Shown in pieces: positions 30,700 to 40,933 of a DNA stretch of 64,000 bases (position 1 is the stretch's first letter; each line of letters begins with the position of its first letter). The notes under the pieces were generated by a model. That model made no database searches. It was not told the DNA's origin and saw only the letters and a program-made list of their open reading frames with translations. The stretch comes from Isoetes taiwanensis (taxonomy: Eukaryota; Streptophyta; Lycopodiopsida; Isoetales; Isoetaceae): the NCBI GenBank assembly GCA_021234155.1, contig JAJEKV010000048.1, positions 2,594,841 through 2,658,840 of the forward strand, in the 5' to 3' direction. The position numbers and the translations under genes are program-made.

Positions 30700-32290
30700 T
30701 TGTGCATTCGATAATCTTCCCTTTGCTCTATCCTGCATATCCTTTTTTCCTCATTTTCTTACACACTTTCTTTTTTCCCTTTTCTTATTTTCCCTGCACA
30801 TTTACTTTTCTCCTTCTCTCTCTTTTTTTTTTTAACCCTCTTCTCCCTCCTCTTTTTCTTCCTTTTCTCCTTCTCATTTTTCCCTTTCCCTTTCCCTTTT
30901 TTTGACGGTTTTTTTCCTTCCCTTTTCACCTTTTTCCACCCTTCCCATTTTTCTCATGATTTTTTTTCCCTTTCCTTTTCCCATTCCTTTTGCTTTTCTC
31001 TTTTCCCTTCCATTTTCTCATGCCCTTTTTGCATTCCCTTTTCCCCTTTTTTTTTTTTTATGTTTTCTTCCTCTCCTCACCCTCTTCTTCTTTATCTCAT
31101 GTCCTTTTTTTCCCATTTTTTCTTTCTTTTTTTCTCATGCCTTTTTCCTTTCCTTCCCCCTTTCCGCCTCCCTTTTACTTTTTCCCTTTCCTTTTTTTTC
31201 ATCATTTCCCACCCCTTTCCATTTTTCCCCCCCCTTTTCCTCCCCCCTTCCCCTTTTCTTTTCTTTTCCTTTCCCTTTCCCTTTCCCCCTTTCCCTTTCT
31301 TTTTCCTTTTCCCTTTTTCCCATGTATTTTTCCATTCCCTTTTTTTTCACTTTTTTTACTTGCCTTTTCTTCCCTTTCCTTACCCTCTTCCCCTTTTCCC
31401 CGTCCCTATTCCCTTTTTTTTTTTCTTTTCTTTTCCCTTTCCCCATGCTCTTTTTCCTTTATTTTTACCCCTTTCCTCACCCTTTCCCTCTTCCAGTTTT
31501 TTTTTCCGTGCCCTTTTTCCCTTCCTCTTTCCATTTTCCCTCCTTATTCCTCGTGTTCTTTTTCTTTCCCCCTTTCCCTTTTCGCCTCCCATTTCCTTTT
31601 TCCTTTTCCTTCTTTTTTTTTCATCCTTTCTCTTTTTTCCATGCCCTTTTCCTCTTTCCTTTCCACCCTTTTTTTCCTTCTCTCTTTTTCCTTTCCATTT
31701 TCCCACACTTTTTTTTCCATTCCATTTTTTCCACCTTTTCACATGCCCTTTTTCCTCCTTTTCCCACCCTCTTCCCTTTTCCCTTTTCCTCTTTTCCTAT
31801 TCCATGTTTTCTGTTTTTTTTTTTTTGCTTTTTTTCCTTTTCCATCTCTTTTCCCTTTTTTTTTCCTTTCCTCACCCTTTTCCTCTTCTCGTGCCACTTT
31901 CTCCTTCCTCTCTCATTTCCCTCTCCCTTTTCCTCATGCCTTTTCCCTTTTTTGCCTCCTTTTTTTTTTCCTTCCTTTCTATTTTTCCATGCCCTTTTTC
32001 CCTCTCCACCATTCTTATCTTCCCTTTTTCCCTTAGTCACCCTTTTCGTCTTCACATTTTTTCCGTTGCCCTTTTTTTTTCTTCCTTTTCCTCCCTTTCC
32101 CTTTTCTTTTCCCTTATTCCGTCCTCACCCTTTCCCCTTTTCCTTTTCATAGTGTCTTTTTTTTTCCTTCCTTTTTCTCCCTTTCTTTTTTTTCCCTTTT
32201 AAGTTGCTCTTTTCCCTTTCCTTTTTTCTTCTCGTCTTTCCCTTTTAGGTGCGGTTTTTTGCCTCTCACTTTGCCCTTTTTTCCGCCATT
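30700..32290. repeat. 1.6-kb polypyrimidine (C/T) tract
   Basis: Almost every base on the plus strand is C or T, in irregular TTTTCCC/TTTCCCTT blocks with scattered CATG interruptions. Long open frames on both strands here are artefacts of the composition. The tract separates the integrase end of copia A (frame at 32389-32691) from the linker/reverse transcriptase (30651 downward), and YYK at the end of one side joins YKNESEL on the other, so the tract and its short flanks form an insertion. Such tracts can form triplex (H-DNA). Confidence 0.9.
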
Positions 32291-32399
32291 TCCCTTTCCT
32301 CTTGAGAGATCGAGCATGGCCAATCATGGTGGTGGGAAGTTGTGCGATAAATCTCGGCCTTCAAATGCAATCAGACGATCTCAACTATCTAAATTAGGG

Positions 32400-32740
32400 T
32401 TTGATGCAAGACATACGCTAAAACTTTATAATATAAAAGATGCTCATCAAAAGTTACATCTCTGCTTAGTATAATTTTCCTTTTGATAGGTTCATACAAT
32501 TTATATCCTTTTGCACTTTCATCATAGCCTATGAGATAACATATGCAGGCCCTATCATCTAATTTCTTCCTAGTTTCCTCTGGAATATGGGCATAGGCTG
32601 CACAACCATACACTTTGTATTGATCAAAAGAGGGTTCAGTGCCATACCATAGTTTGTCAGGTGCTTCCCCATTTGTACTCCTTGTAGGCAATTTGTTTTG
32701 AATGTTGGCAGCAGATTTGAGTGCTTCCTCCCACAGAAAC
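32400..32740 (-). pseudogene. Copia copy A integrase C-terminal region
   Basis: Minus-strand frame FLWEEALKSAANIQNKLPTR, then NGEAPDKLWYGTEPSF, VYGCAAYAHIPEETRKKLDD, CYLIGYDESAKGYKLYEP and KIILSRDVTFDE. These are the conserved integrase C-terminal phrases of Copia elements. It is cut at its start by the insertion at 32743-38383 and at its end by the polypyrimidine insertion. Confidence 0.9.
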
Positions 32741-33379
32741 CATTAACATCCAACATATAAAAATTAAATCCCCCAACACATAACAACCAACACATAACAA
32801 CCATTGACATTAACAACCAACACATAACTACCATTGACATTAATTAACACAAACCATTAACATCCAACATATAAAAATTAAATCCCCCAACACATAACAA
32901 CCAACACATAACTACCATTGACATTAATTAACACAACCATTGGGTCCAACACATTTAAATTAAAATCCCCCTTAAACTCCCTTTGGTTTGGGTGCATATT
33001 CACACGGGGGGTGACTCTGGGAATGAGAGCTGTTGGATAGGCATATTCACCCCTTATTCCTTAATCTACACCGTACGTAAAGTTCCTCGTTTGTGGGGTA
33101 TGCAAGTACAAAATTTGCTATACTGTATAACAAGATTTGCAAAATACTATAAGATTTCAAGCGGAATACTATAATGTTTTAGTGTAAGTGTTGGACTCAG
33201 CCCTAATTTGAACGACCAAATTTGATCAAATAGCGGTGAGATGATGCCACGTTAGAAGCCCTTTTTAGCTAAAAAAAGGCCCTAATTTGAACGGTCCAGA
33301 TTGATCTACCCAACGGTGCAGATGATGCCATGTTAAACGCCTGTTTTAGCTAAAAAAATAAGCAAAAAAAGAAAGGGTT

Positions 33380-33781
33380 TTGGACATGCCGCAACTAAAG
33401 CATTCCGGCAGCTATGGTGAATGCTTTAGTTGTAGATGCAGGATCTGGAGCTCCCTTTCATGCGGCTCACATTGGAGAAGTGAAAACATGTCTTCAAAGC
33501 AGCATGTAAGGATGTGCTGGTCCGAGAGTTGGGATGTTAAGTTAGGATCTGAGGGGAAGGGAACTATAACAGAGACTGTATTTCCTTCTCTCTTCTCTTT
33601 GCAGCATTGCCACAATCATAGGGATGATCGGCAGCGTAGCTGGGCTATTGTATTTATCATTGTTCCCTTCTTGGAAGGTTTTGACAGTCTTAGTTCTTCA
33701 ATGAAGGCACAAAATAAACGCTGCATGAGTGGCCATAAGGTAAGATACCTCAGGAGAAAACATTTATGGCAAGGGATTTAA
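33380..33781 (+). other. Possible captured gene fragment with exon-like borders
   Basis: A 133-codon open frame. From 33605 to 33739 the sequence is bordered by TTCTCTTTGCAG and GTAAGA, good 3' and 5' splice sites. The enclosed frame reads RDDRQRSWAIVFIIVPFLEG and SLSSSMKAQNKRCMSGHK, with a hydrophobic stretch. I recognise no gene. Helitrons often pick up host exons, which makes capture plausible. Confidence 0.3.
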
Positions 33782-33789
33782 GTTTCACG

Positions 33790-36000
33790 TAGGGTTGTAT
33801 TATTTCGACAATGAAAGGAGCAAAGGGAAATAACTTAAGGCTAAGAGAAACAGAAGATCTGGCAGCCAAATACATAGAAATTTATACGGATCGGGGTTTT
33901 TATTCATAGATGAGTATGTTTTGTGGAGTACTGGAGCAGCGCAGTTTACATAGCATTGACACACTGTTCTTATCGTGCTTACTATATGACGTTGCTACTG
34001 TGCTCCAGCATCAGGCCAATAAGAATCTTTATATTTTATATGGCCATAAAAAAAAGAAGAGCAAGGCTCATAATGCTTGGATGCTTGCAGCACGGAGATG
34101 CGACAGCTAAAGATATAGACCTTATTTTATTGGCTAGAACATGTGAATTGCATGTGATATCTATTGGGCATTGGCAAGTTTTGGAATTATTGAAAGTGCA
34201 GTAACGTTCCGTCATATTTAACAGTTGAAGGAAATATTCTACATGCTTATAGATTTGGATGAGTACGGATGCTATGACAGAGGTCCTTGCATGGTTGTCC
34301 TAGCCTTCCACATTTTTTTATCTCTGCATTAAGCAAATCTCCCCGGTATTTTTCTTCATATACTTGCCTCAATGTTCCCCTGGTTTTCGGAACGGTGATA
34401 GCTGAATTTTTAAGTGCTCATGCCACATGAAACCTGGCGAATGTACAGTTTGTACAACTTAATTCTTTCTATAGTTTTCATTTACTGTGCATGCCACATA
34501 AAACCTGAAGGATGTACTGTTTGTACAACTTAATTCTTGCTGCACGTTTTCAAAGTAAATGACAAGGCTTTGAGCTAAACATATTATTTTTATCAAGTTA
34601 GTTATGAGGCAGAGCCATGATATTTAGCAATCTCTGTTGTAATATGTTCTTTTACCAGTAAATTGGGTTTGGAGTTGCAATGGACAAGTAATGGAAGATG
34701 ATACTGTAAAATTATTGACTTGCAGCATCTCCAGCCTTAGTACTCTATAGAGGCACTCATTTCATAACGTGCCTTTCTAAGGCCAAGCTTACGTGGAACC
34801 TTTATGATGGCAAGAAGTTTCGAAGTTATACTGTTGTGGAAATGGTATTTTATGTAAATATTGTGCTTTTTGATGAGAGGCACAGAGTTCAATATGCTAT
34901 TGATTAAAAAGCATCTATGTTGTTGTTTGGCTGCCTGATCTTGCAGAATACCCCAATGGTCAAGAGATATTTTGGGAACTGTTTTTATCTCTTTCTAAGT
35001 TCCAAAGAAGCATGCAGTGCAGTGTTGTTAATGTTTAAATTTGAACATGCAACTATAAGTTGCTTAAAGTCAAACTCTGATAGGCAATATCTTCCAACAT
35101 TGCAGCTGCAAATGAGCATTTTGTAATGGTCTACAAATCAAAGGCTGGCTATCTCTCTTGAATATTCCTTCTAATATTGCACTTTGAAGCTCCTGCCACA
35201 ATATTCTCTTGGCATCATTGGCATCAAGTCTTTTCTTGCATATATAATCTCTGCATTTAAGTTAACAAGCAAGTTAGCATATGATTTTTACAATACTCCA
35301 AACAATACAGAACAACAATAAGGGCAGCTAAGTAATTGTTGGTTATATTCCTGCTATGTATGTCACCAAATTGTGGTGGCAATAGTGAGTTCAAAGACCC
35401 ACCATTTTGTCACATCTGTTGTCACCTCCACTGAAACATTTTGTGTACACCTTAAACTGAGCATATAACTCTCACTTTTAGGGGTGTATGAGATGAAGAA
35501 ATCATAGATGTAGGTGTCTAGATGCCTGACTACAAAAATTCACCCTGCGATGCAAGCCTTACTGGAGGCCATTTTTCTTATTAATAAAAAAAAAGGCTAT
35601 CTGACTTGCCCAAAATATCCATGTGCATCCATGTCGAAGCACTTTCATAGAACTGTAGCCTTTGCAAACATTCTTCTTTAGCAAGAAAGAACAAAAAGAG
35701 CCTATATTGTGTTTGTGACCTTATGGAATGATCAAAGGAAAAGAAATTAAGATCTAAATCTTATCTACTACATATATCCCCCTAGATACGAAAAGCGATG
35801 TAGCTCAATCCCCTCACATATTGCTTAGCATCATTTGCATAAAGTTCGAGTTGTACCACCATGCCCGACACACAATCTTAGATGCCCGGCATCGTCGGCC
35901 ACAATACTACTAACACATAATCAGGCAACCCTTAGTGCGCACGCTCGCACCTTATTTTTGTACATTCTTTAACCACCAAATATTATCTTTTCCCTTATTC
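33790..36000. other. No gene recognised
   Basis: AT-rich sequence with only short ORFs. Two similar phrases (ATGCCACATGAAACCTGGCG at about 34420 and a near copy at about 34490) show local duplication. Nothing else was supportable. Confidence 0.5.
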
Positions 36001-36023
36001 TTCTAAACAAATGCAAGCTTCAT

Positions 36024-36896
36024 ATGCTACCTGGACAACAGCCGCATGATAGGCCAGATTTGGTTGTACGCGTATTCCACACAAAGCTCAAAGCATTTTT
36101 CCATGACCTCTTTGAAAATGATATATTGGGCAAGGTGAAGGCGCATACGTACACGATAGAATTCCAGAAACGAGGCTTGCCACACTGCCACCTCCTCATG
36201 ATCCTTGAACAAGAAGACAAGATCCGAGATAGCAACGCCATTGACAGCATTACAAGCGCTGAGATCCCGGGCCCAGAAATCGTCGTCAAGCATATGGTCC
36301 ATGGTCCATGCGGTGCCCTCAACCTAAATGCTCCTTGCATGCAAGCCAAGGAAGGTAGTCCAATGAAGGAATGCACAAAAGGATTTCCAAAGCCATTCAA
36401 TGACAATACCAAAGTCAACACAAATGGCTACCCAAAGTACAGAAGACGGGATACATGCCACTTCATGAGGGGCAACACGCCTATTGACAACAGATGGATA
36501 GTTCCCCACAATCAGTGGCTGCTTGAAAAGTACGAGATACATATCAATGTAGAACAGTGTTTTAGCGTTGGCAGCGTGAAGTATATCTATAAGTACATCC
36601 ACAAAGGGCATGATCGAGCATCCATCAAGGTCACTGAAGAACCTACAGGGGAATCCACATCCACATTCAATTGGGACGAGGTGGAGCAATACCTTGACAC
36701 AAGATACGACTCTGCAATTGAAGCCATGTGGAGGCTATATGGGTTTAAGATGCATGGCAATTCCCACACGGTACACAGGCTACCTGTTCACTTGCCAAAC
36801 AACCAAGCTGTCTATTATCAGGAAGGCCAGGAAAGACAAGCCATTGAGCAGCAGATGCAAAAGCAAACAATGCTGACTGCATGGATCATAAACTGA
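36024..36896 (+). pseudogene. Helitron Rep (HUH) domain
   Basis: The Helitron_like_N domain, the single-strand nicking and joining part of the Helitron RepHel protein. It shows PDLVVRVFHTKLKAFFHDL, then the metal-binding HUH motif in EFQKRGLPHCHLLM, then CMQAKEGSPMKECTKGFPKP, YRRRDTCHFMRG and the two-tyrosine region VKYIYKYIHKGHDRASI. The frame is open for 290 codons with no true start nearby, so it is a 5'-truncated protein. It ends at a stop at 36894-36896 shortly after the Rep domain. Confidence 0.9.
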
Positions 36897-36924
36897 TGTG
36901 AATGCCCGTGCGACTTGCATTCTC

Positions 36925-37020
36925 GATGACCATAAACAAGTCACAAGGACAGTCAATGACCTCCGTTGGCATCTACCTACCAACTCCAGTATTCGCACAC
37001 GGCCAGCTCTATGTCGCATT
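36925..37020 (+). pseudogene. Helitron helicase C-terminal motif
   Basis: Frame reading [20 protein letters not shown] then [13 protein letters not shown], followed by a stop where SR is expected. This is the final motif of the Pif1-like helicase in Helitrons. About 30 bp separate it from the end of the Rep frame, so roughly the whole helicase has been deleted. Confidence 0.85.
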
Positions 37021-38065
37021 CTGAAGGTGCACATTCTGAAGGGGGATTTTAATTTAAATGTGTTGGACCCAATGGTTGTGTTAATTAATGTGTTGGACCC
37101 AATGGTTGTTAATGTCAATGGTTGTTATGTGTTGGGGGATTTAATTTTTATATGTTGGATATTAATGGTTTGTGTTGCAAATTTTTTTTTTTGGCCCCTT
37201 CGGGGCCTTAGGGACGTCCCCCCACCCCCTCCCCCCCGGGTGTGACAAAAATTTTAGAATTCAAACCATAAAAAAACTAGAATTCATTTGAGGCTTTCAT
37301 CACCTGTAGCTTTTGAATTTCATCACAATAAAACAAATAGAACATAAGTAAAAGTTTCCATAAAGTTAGAGCAGATTGATCCCATTATTCTGAAAGTCAT
37401 AAAGTTTGCAACACCCATACACAAACATTTTTCAACTGGAATTTAACAGCAGCCTTTGGCCTCCATGGATTCTTGTGGTGAGAAACCAAAATGGGAAACT
37501 TTTCTGCTTGTTAGCACAAGGATCTAGAAGCCTTGGAATTTGCTTAATAACTGCCTCAAAATCTAAAAATGCATGGTAATTTTTTGCAAGCTTCATTCGG
37601 AATGAGCCATAAAACAATATCCAATAGCGCAATCCTGTACTAATCAGCTAGTAGGATGTGAAAACCTACCAAACCCGGCCGAACAATTGTTGTTTTAGCA
37701 TAGATAACTTAACCAAACATATCCATATCATAAACTATCAAAAAGATCTCGGAGAGAGCTTTCCAACGCAATAAAAATAATCTCAAACAGAGCTCTGGAT
37801 CAAAAGTTATGATAAGAAATGTGTTGCCGGCGGGGAAACTGCACTACATGCGCCCTTCAAGCCCTTCATGTGCCCATTATGCAAAAAGAGGGCTTTTGTT
37901 GTGAGCCATTGGTTGTTGACCATTACGCACCACACGCACAAAAAAGGGCTTTTGTTGTGAGCCATTAGTTGTTGACCATTGAAAAAAAAAGGCTAAAATC
38001 AATGGCTCAGAAATGGTGCACTCTAGATGTACGCATTAGTACATCCATTTGAATACATCACGAAA

Positions 38066-38330
38066 TGTTAGGGCCTACATAAAAAATTACCAAAAAGGTA
38101 CTTTTCTGTGTACTTCTGTGCAAGTACATAATTGTATTTTAAAGTACCTAGACTACAAGATTGACTAAAAGAAATTGTGTTATGTTCAAGAGTAGTAGTA
38201 TATACATGTTGTAAGGTACTTTGTTATGTCAAGAAGATGTTAAGAACTCAAATATATCATCATCTTTGACTACCCAGAGTATTTTCCAGGTAGTTTCCAA
38301 AACATGTAGGCCCTAACATGCTCTTACCCA
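38066..38330. mobile_element. MITE, 265 bp
   Basis: Inverted ends TGTTAGGGCCTACAT (38066) and ATGTAGGCCCTAACA (38304), with TGCTCTTACCCA beyond the right one. The duplicate of this region at about 43240 lacks it, which shows an empty site. The ends and the AAAGTACCTAG-type interior match the MITE at 51840-52161. The left terminal 12 bp appear to be lost. Confidence 0.75.
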
Positions 38331-38380
38331 GGAAAACCTTAGTGAAAAGCGTACCAAAACACAAAGAAAATCCCCTGTTA

Positions 38381-38708
38381 TTATGCTACATATCCAGCAT
38401 GTTTGAGCATGGACCTAACTGCATTAAGCAGTGTCCTATTCTTCCTTTTTGCTACTCCGTTTTGTTGAGGTGTGTGTGAACAAGTAAGTTGCCTTTTAAT
38501 TCCAAGTTGTTGACAATATCTGTTGAACCTGTAAGAAATGAATTCACCTCCCCTGTCAGTTCTCAAACATTTAATTTACTTACCAGCTTCTGCTTGAAAT
38601 ATTTTGAATGCTTCAAAAGCTTGGTCTTTGGTCCTTAGAGTGTAGCATTTAGTTTTCCTGGTCAAATCATTCGTGAAGGTAATGAAATACCATGTATGCT
38701 TCTTACAT
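38381..38708 (-). pseudogene. Copia copy A integrase core
   Basis: The downstream part of the DDE core reads LRTDRGGEF, then QQLGIKRQLTCSHTPQQNGV, then AKRKNRTLLNAVRSMLKHAG. Spacing from the D of TDRG to the K of AKRKN is exactly that of D-X35-E, so the catalytic glutamate has become lysine here (AERKN in the duplicate at 43297-43482). Upstream, 38580-38700 holds the TDDLTRKTK region with stops and a small deletion relative to the duplicate. It cannot encode an active integrase. Confidence 0.88.
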
Positions 38709-40373
38709 TTAAGGGTCCACAAAGGTCACTATGGACGATTTCCAGAATTTCTCTTGCTCTCTTTGCATGAACCTGTTGTTTTTTCCTAGGAGGTAGCTTT
38801 TGGATTGGAAATGTCCCTCTTTGCTTTCTTCCCCAATAATCAATCCTCTTTTAATCATGTAATTTATATTGTTAGCATGAGTGTGGCCAAGCCTCTCATG
38901 CCAAGTTTGTAATGTAGGCACCATTACAGAATTGATTGACTCAACCATACCATTATAAAAGCCAAATAATTTGCCAATTCTTTTCCCAAGAAATTTGATC
39001 TTATTATTCATCAAAACTTTACAAAATAACCTTTCAAAGGTCACTTGGTATCCAAGATCTACCAATTGTGTAATAGAAATGAGATTTTTCACTATATTAG
39101 GCACACAAAACACTTTGTCAAGCATGACAATTTTTCCTTCTAGATCATAAAGCTCCAAAAGACCTTCTTCTTCAACCTTCTCTAATTTTCCATCTCCCAT
39201 AGAAACAAAACTGGAAACTCTGTTAGTCTTCTCCTTTAATCTGCATTTGGATTTAATCACACTCCTTTCAGCTCCACTATCTATAATAAATAGATTATCA
39301 TCATCCTTAGAGCAATTTTCAGAAACTGAAAATGTTTTTGAGATTACCTCTGCATTTTCGTCCATTTCTTCCTCGAATTCTTCTTCATTTGTTTCTCTGG
39401 TTATGTTCACACTAGTTGGCCTTCCTCTTCCTCTATTTCTGAAATTTCCTCTTCCTCTGAAGCTTGATCCTCTTGCATTGTATCCCCTGCCTCTCCCAGC
39501 CATACTTTGTTCCCTGTTTTTGTTAAAATCCTTTGGGCTGGAACAGTTAGCAGCAACATGCCCAAAACCTTGGCAATTAAAGCATTTACTGTTCTTAGAT
39601 AGCTTAGGACAATTTGCTTTAATATGACCTTCTGCATTGCAATAGTAACAAGGGCCTACTCGTCCTCTTCCCCCAGCATAGAGTATTTCATTAGCTTCCT
39701 CATTTTTCCTTTTAACTTTTCTCTGCTCAACTTCTGTCCTTAGCATATTCTCAGCTTTAATCCTATTCTTTGCTACATTTCTTATTAGGACTGATAGGTG
39801 TTCATTAGAAGACACAGCCCTAGCAATAGATAGAACTTGATACCTTTCATTGATAACTACTCCAGCTCCATCTAGATCTGCTATGATGTTATCGAATTTA
39901 TTGAAAAATTCTGAGACATCATCATCTTCATTAAATTTCAAGCTCCTTAGTTCACTTTCCAACACATCAATTTGTGAGGAAGTTTTGGCTTCATAATTTT
40001 TAAGCAAGTAACTCCACATTTGTCTAGGAGTCTTACCTCTTAGTTTGAGCATGATTGTTGGTCCAACTTTGCTGCAAATAATGCCTTTTGCTTCCTTTAT
40101 CTTTGCTGTTTTAGACAAATTGGATGAGCTTCCTTCTCCTCCTGGGTTTACAGATAAACCACTTCCTCTAGCTTCTCCTGCAGTTGAACTGGCTGCAGCA
40201 CTTGTAGCAGACATGCTTTCAGCATTGTCATCATCTCCATTAGGATCTACCAATTCCCATAGATCCTCTACCTCCAAGATATGCATAATCTGGCTTTTCC
40301 AGATTTGAAAACCTGGTCCCCCTTTATAGACTTCAACTGTACTAAGCAGACTTGCACCAAATCTGCTTGGCAT
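38709..40373 (-). CDS. Copia copy A Gag-protease-GAG_pre-integrase polyprotein
   Basis: 554 codons from ATG 40373 (MPSRFGASLLSTVEVYKGG). Order: Gag capsid of the UBN2 type (FQIWKSQIMHILEVEDLWEL, TPRQMWSYLLKNYEAKTSSQ, LSIARAVSSNEHLSV), two CCHC knuckles at about residues 243-275 (CYYCNAEGHIKANC and CFNCQGFGHVAANC), an RG-rich stretch, the aspartic protease active site LFIIDSGAERSV at about residue 362, and the pre-integrase domain LQTWHERLGHTHANNINYMI. The last about 25 residues are out of frame after a deletion near 38800. The long intact frame indicates a fairly recent element. Confidence 0.92.
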   Translation of the reverse strand: MPSRFGASLLSTVEVYKGGPGFQIWKSQIMHILEVEDLWELVDPNGDDDNAESMSATSAAASSTAGEARGSGLSVNPGGEGSSSNLSKTAKIKEAKGIICSKVGPTIMLKLRGKTPRQMWSYLLKNYEAKTSSQIDVLESELRSLKFNEDDDVSEFFNKFDNIIADLDGAGVVINERYQVLSIARAVSSNEHLSVLIRNVAKNRIKAENMLRTEVEQRKVKRKNEEANEILYAGGRGRVGPCYYCNAEGHIKANCPKLSKNSKCFNCQGFGHVAANCSSPKDFNKNREQSMAGRGRGYNARGSSFRGRGNFRNRGRGRPTSVNITRETNEEEFEEEMDENAEVISKTFSVSENCSKDDDNLFIIDSGAERSVIKSKCRLKEKTNRVSSFVSMGDGKLEKVEEEGLLELYDLEGKIVMLDKVFCVPNIVKNLISITQLVDLGYQVTFERLFCKVLMNNKIKFLGKRIGKLFGFYNGMVESINSVMVPTLQTWHERLGHTHANNINYMIKRGLIIGEESKEGHFQSKSYLLGKNNRFMQREQEKFWKSSIVTFVDP

Positions 40374-40385
40374 AATTTATAACCT

Positions 40386-40397
40386 GCTCTGATACCA
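40386..40397 (-). other. Copia copy A primer-binding site
   Basis: Minus-strand TGGTATCAGAGC two bases after the LTR end, complementary to initiator Met tRNA. The copy B site (49125-49136) carries one substitution. Confidence 0.92.
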
Positions 40398-40399
40398 CT

Positions 40400-40933
40400 T
40401 GTTGTTAAATCAATAGTAAAACCAATGTAAGTGAGATAATAATCTTCTTCAATCAACAAGATCTAGTTAATCATTCCATTCAACTAGATTATTCATAAAA
40501 ATGCAACTTAGACCATAGAGACCAATAACAATAGGTACTGTAGCAGGGGTATTGACCCGAATACTGTTCATCCATTGACCATTCCTTCTTTCAAGTTATT
40601 GATGCAGACCCGGCTCCCACAAAGCCAGATCACAACTCAGATTTAAATAACATGGTTGATCCGGCGGTTAGGCAACCGAGATCCAAGTGGTCCGACAGTT
40701 TTGCCATCACCGAGATCAAATAATAACTTGGCTCAATGCCATTTGACAACTCAAATAGAAAGAGTATTTCCCGCCATCATTCAAACCATTTAACTTAACC
40801 ATTGACATATGGTTAACGCCATTTATCCTTTAATCATGCACTTATGAATAGGTTAGCAAACACTAGACATAGCATAACTAGTCATAGGTTTACCATCATT
40901 ATCATAGAATATTATTCTGACTTAGCAACATCA
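40400..40933 (-). repeat. Copia copy A 5' LTR
   Basis: 534 bp, the same length and ends as the LTR at 28081-28614. It is followed by TGTCT, the target duplication. Confidence 0.95.

Larger units (their letters stand above)
33174..37030 (+). mobile_element. Helitron fragment, internally deleted
   Basis: Begins where the MITE homology of element X breaks off and ends just before the right inverted arm. It contains the Rep domain and the last helicase motif of a Helitron, with everything between them deleted. The 5' part (33174-36000) is non-coding or captured sequence. I could not identify the expected TC start or the 3' hairpin plus CTRR end, so the boundaries are approximate. Confidence 0.6.
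32743..38383. mobile_element. Composite 5.6-kb insertion in the copia A integrase (element X with Helitron)
   Basis: Interrupts the integrase between HAGYVA and FLWEEA. The left edge is a minisatellite (AACACATAACAACCA and CATTGACATTAA words). The same sequence occurs inverted at 37035-37170, so the insertion has long inverted arms. Inside are half of a MITE, Helitron-like sequence and about 1.2 kb of non-coding right arm (37170-38383). The right arm contains two copies of a unit with GGGCTTTTGTTGTGAGCCAT (37885-37985). The right arm is repeated at 42195-43300 in the duplicated block. Confidence 0.65.
28081..40933 (-). mobile_element. Ty1/Copia LTR retrotransposon (copy A), with nested insertions
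   Basis: Complete boundaries. LTRs of 534 bp lie at 28081-28614 and 40400-40933, with a 5-bp target duplication TGTCT at 28076-28080 and 40934-40938. A primer site lies at 40386-40397, and on the minus strand the polypurine tract GATGGGGGAA lies beside the lower LTR. The domain order gag, protease, integrase, reverse transcriptase, RNase H is Copia. The 12.9-kb span is explained by two insertions: a polypyrimidine-containing segment (about 30660-32430) and a 5.6-kb segment (32743-38383). The two LTRs differ at only a handful of positions by eye. Confidence 0.95.

Noticed and set aside
30902-32202. Very long open frames (up to 416 codons, Phe/Ser/Pro/Leu-only) and lysine/glutamate-rich frames on the other strand
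   Set aside because: They arise because a pure pyrimidine or purine strand cannot easily form stop codons. No protein family has this composition.
36898-37245. 115-codon plus-strand frame after the Helitron Rep domain
   Set aside because: It is out of frame with the helicase motif and continues into the minisatellite arm and a poly(T)/CCCC run.
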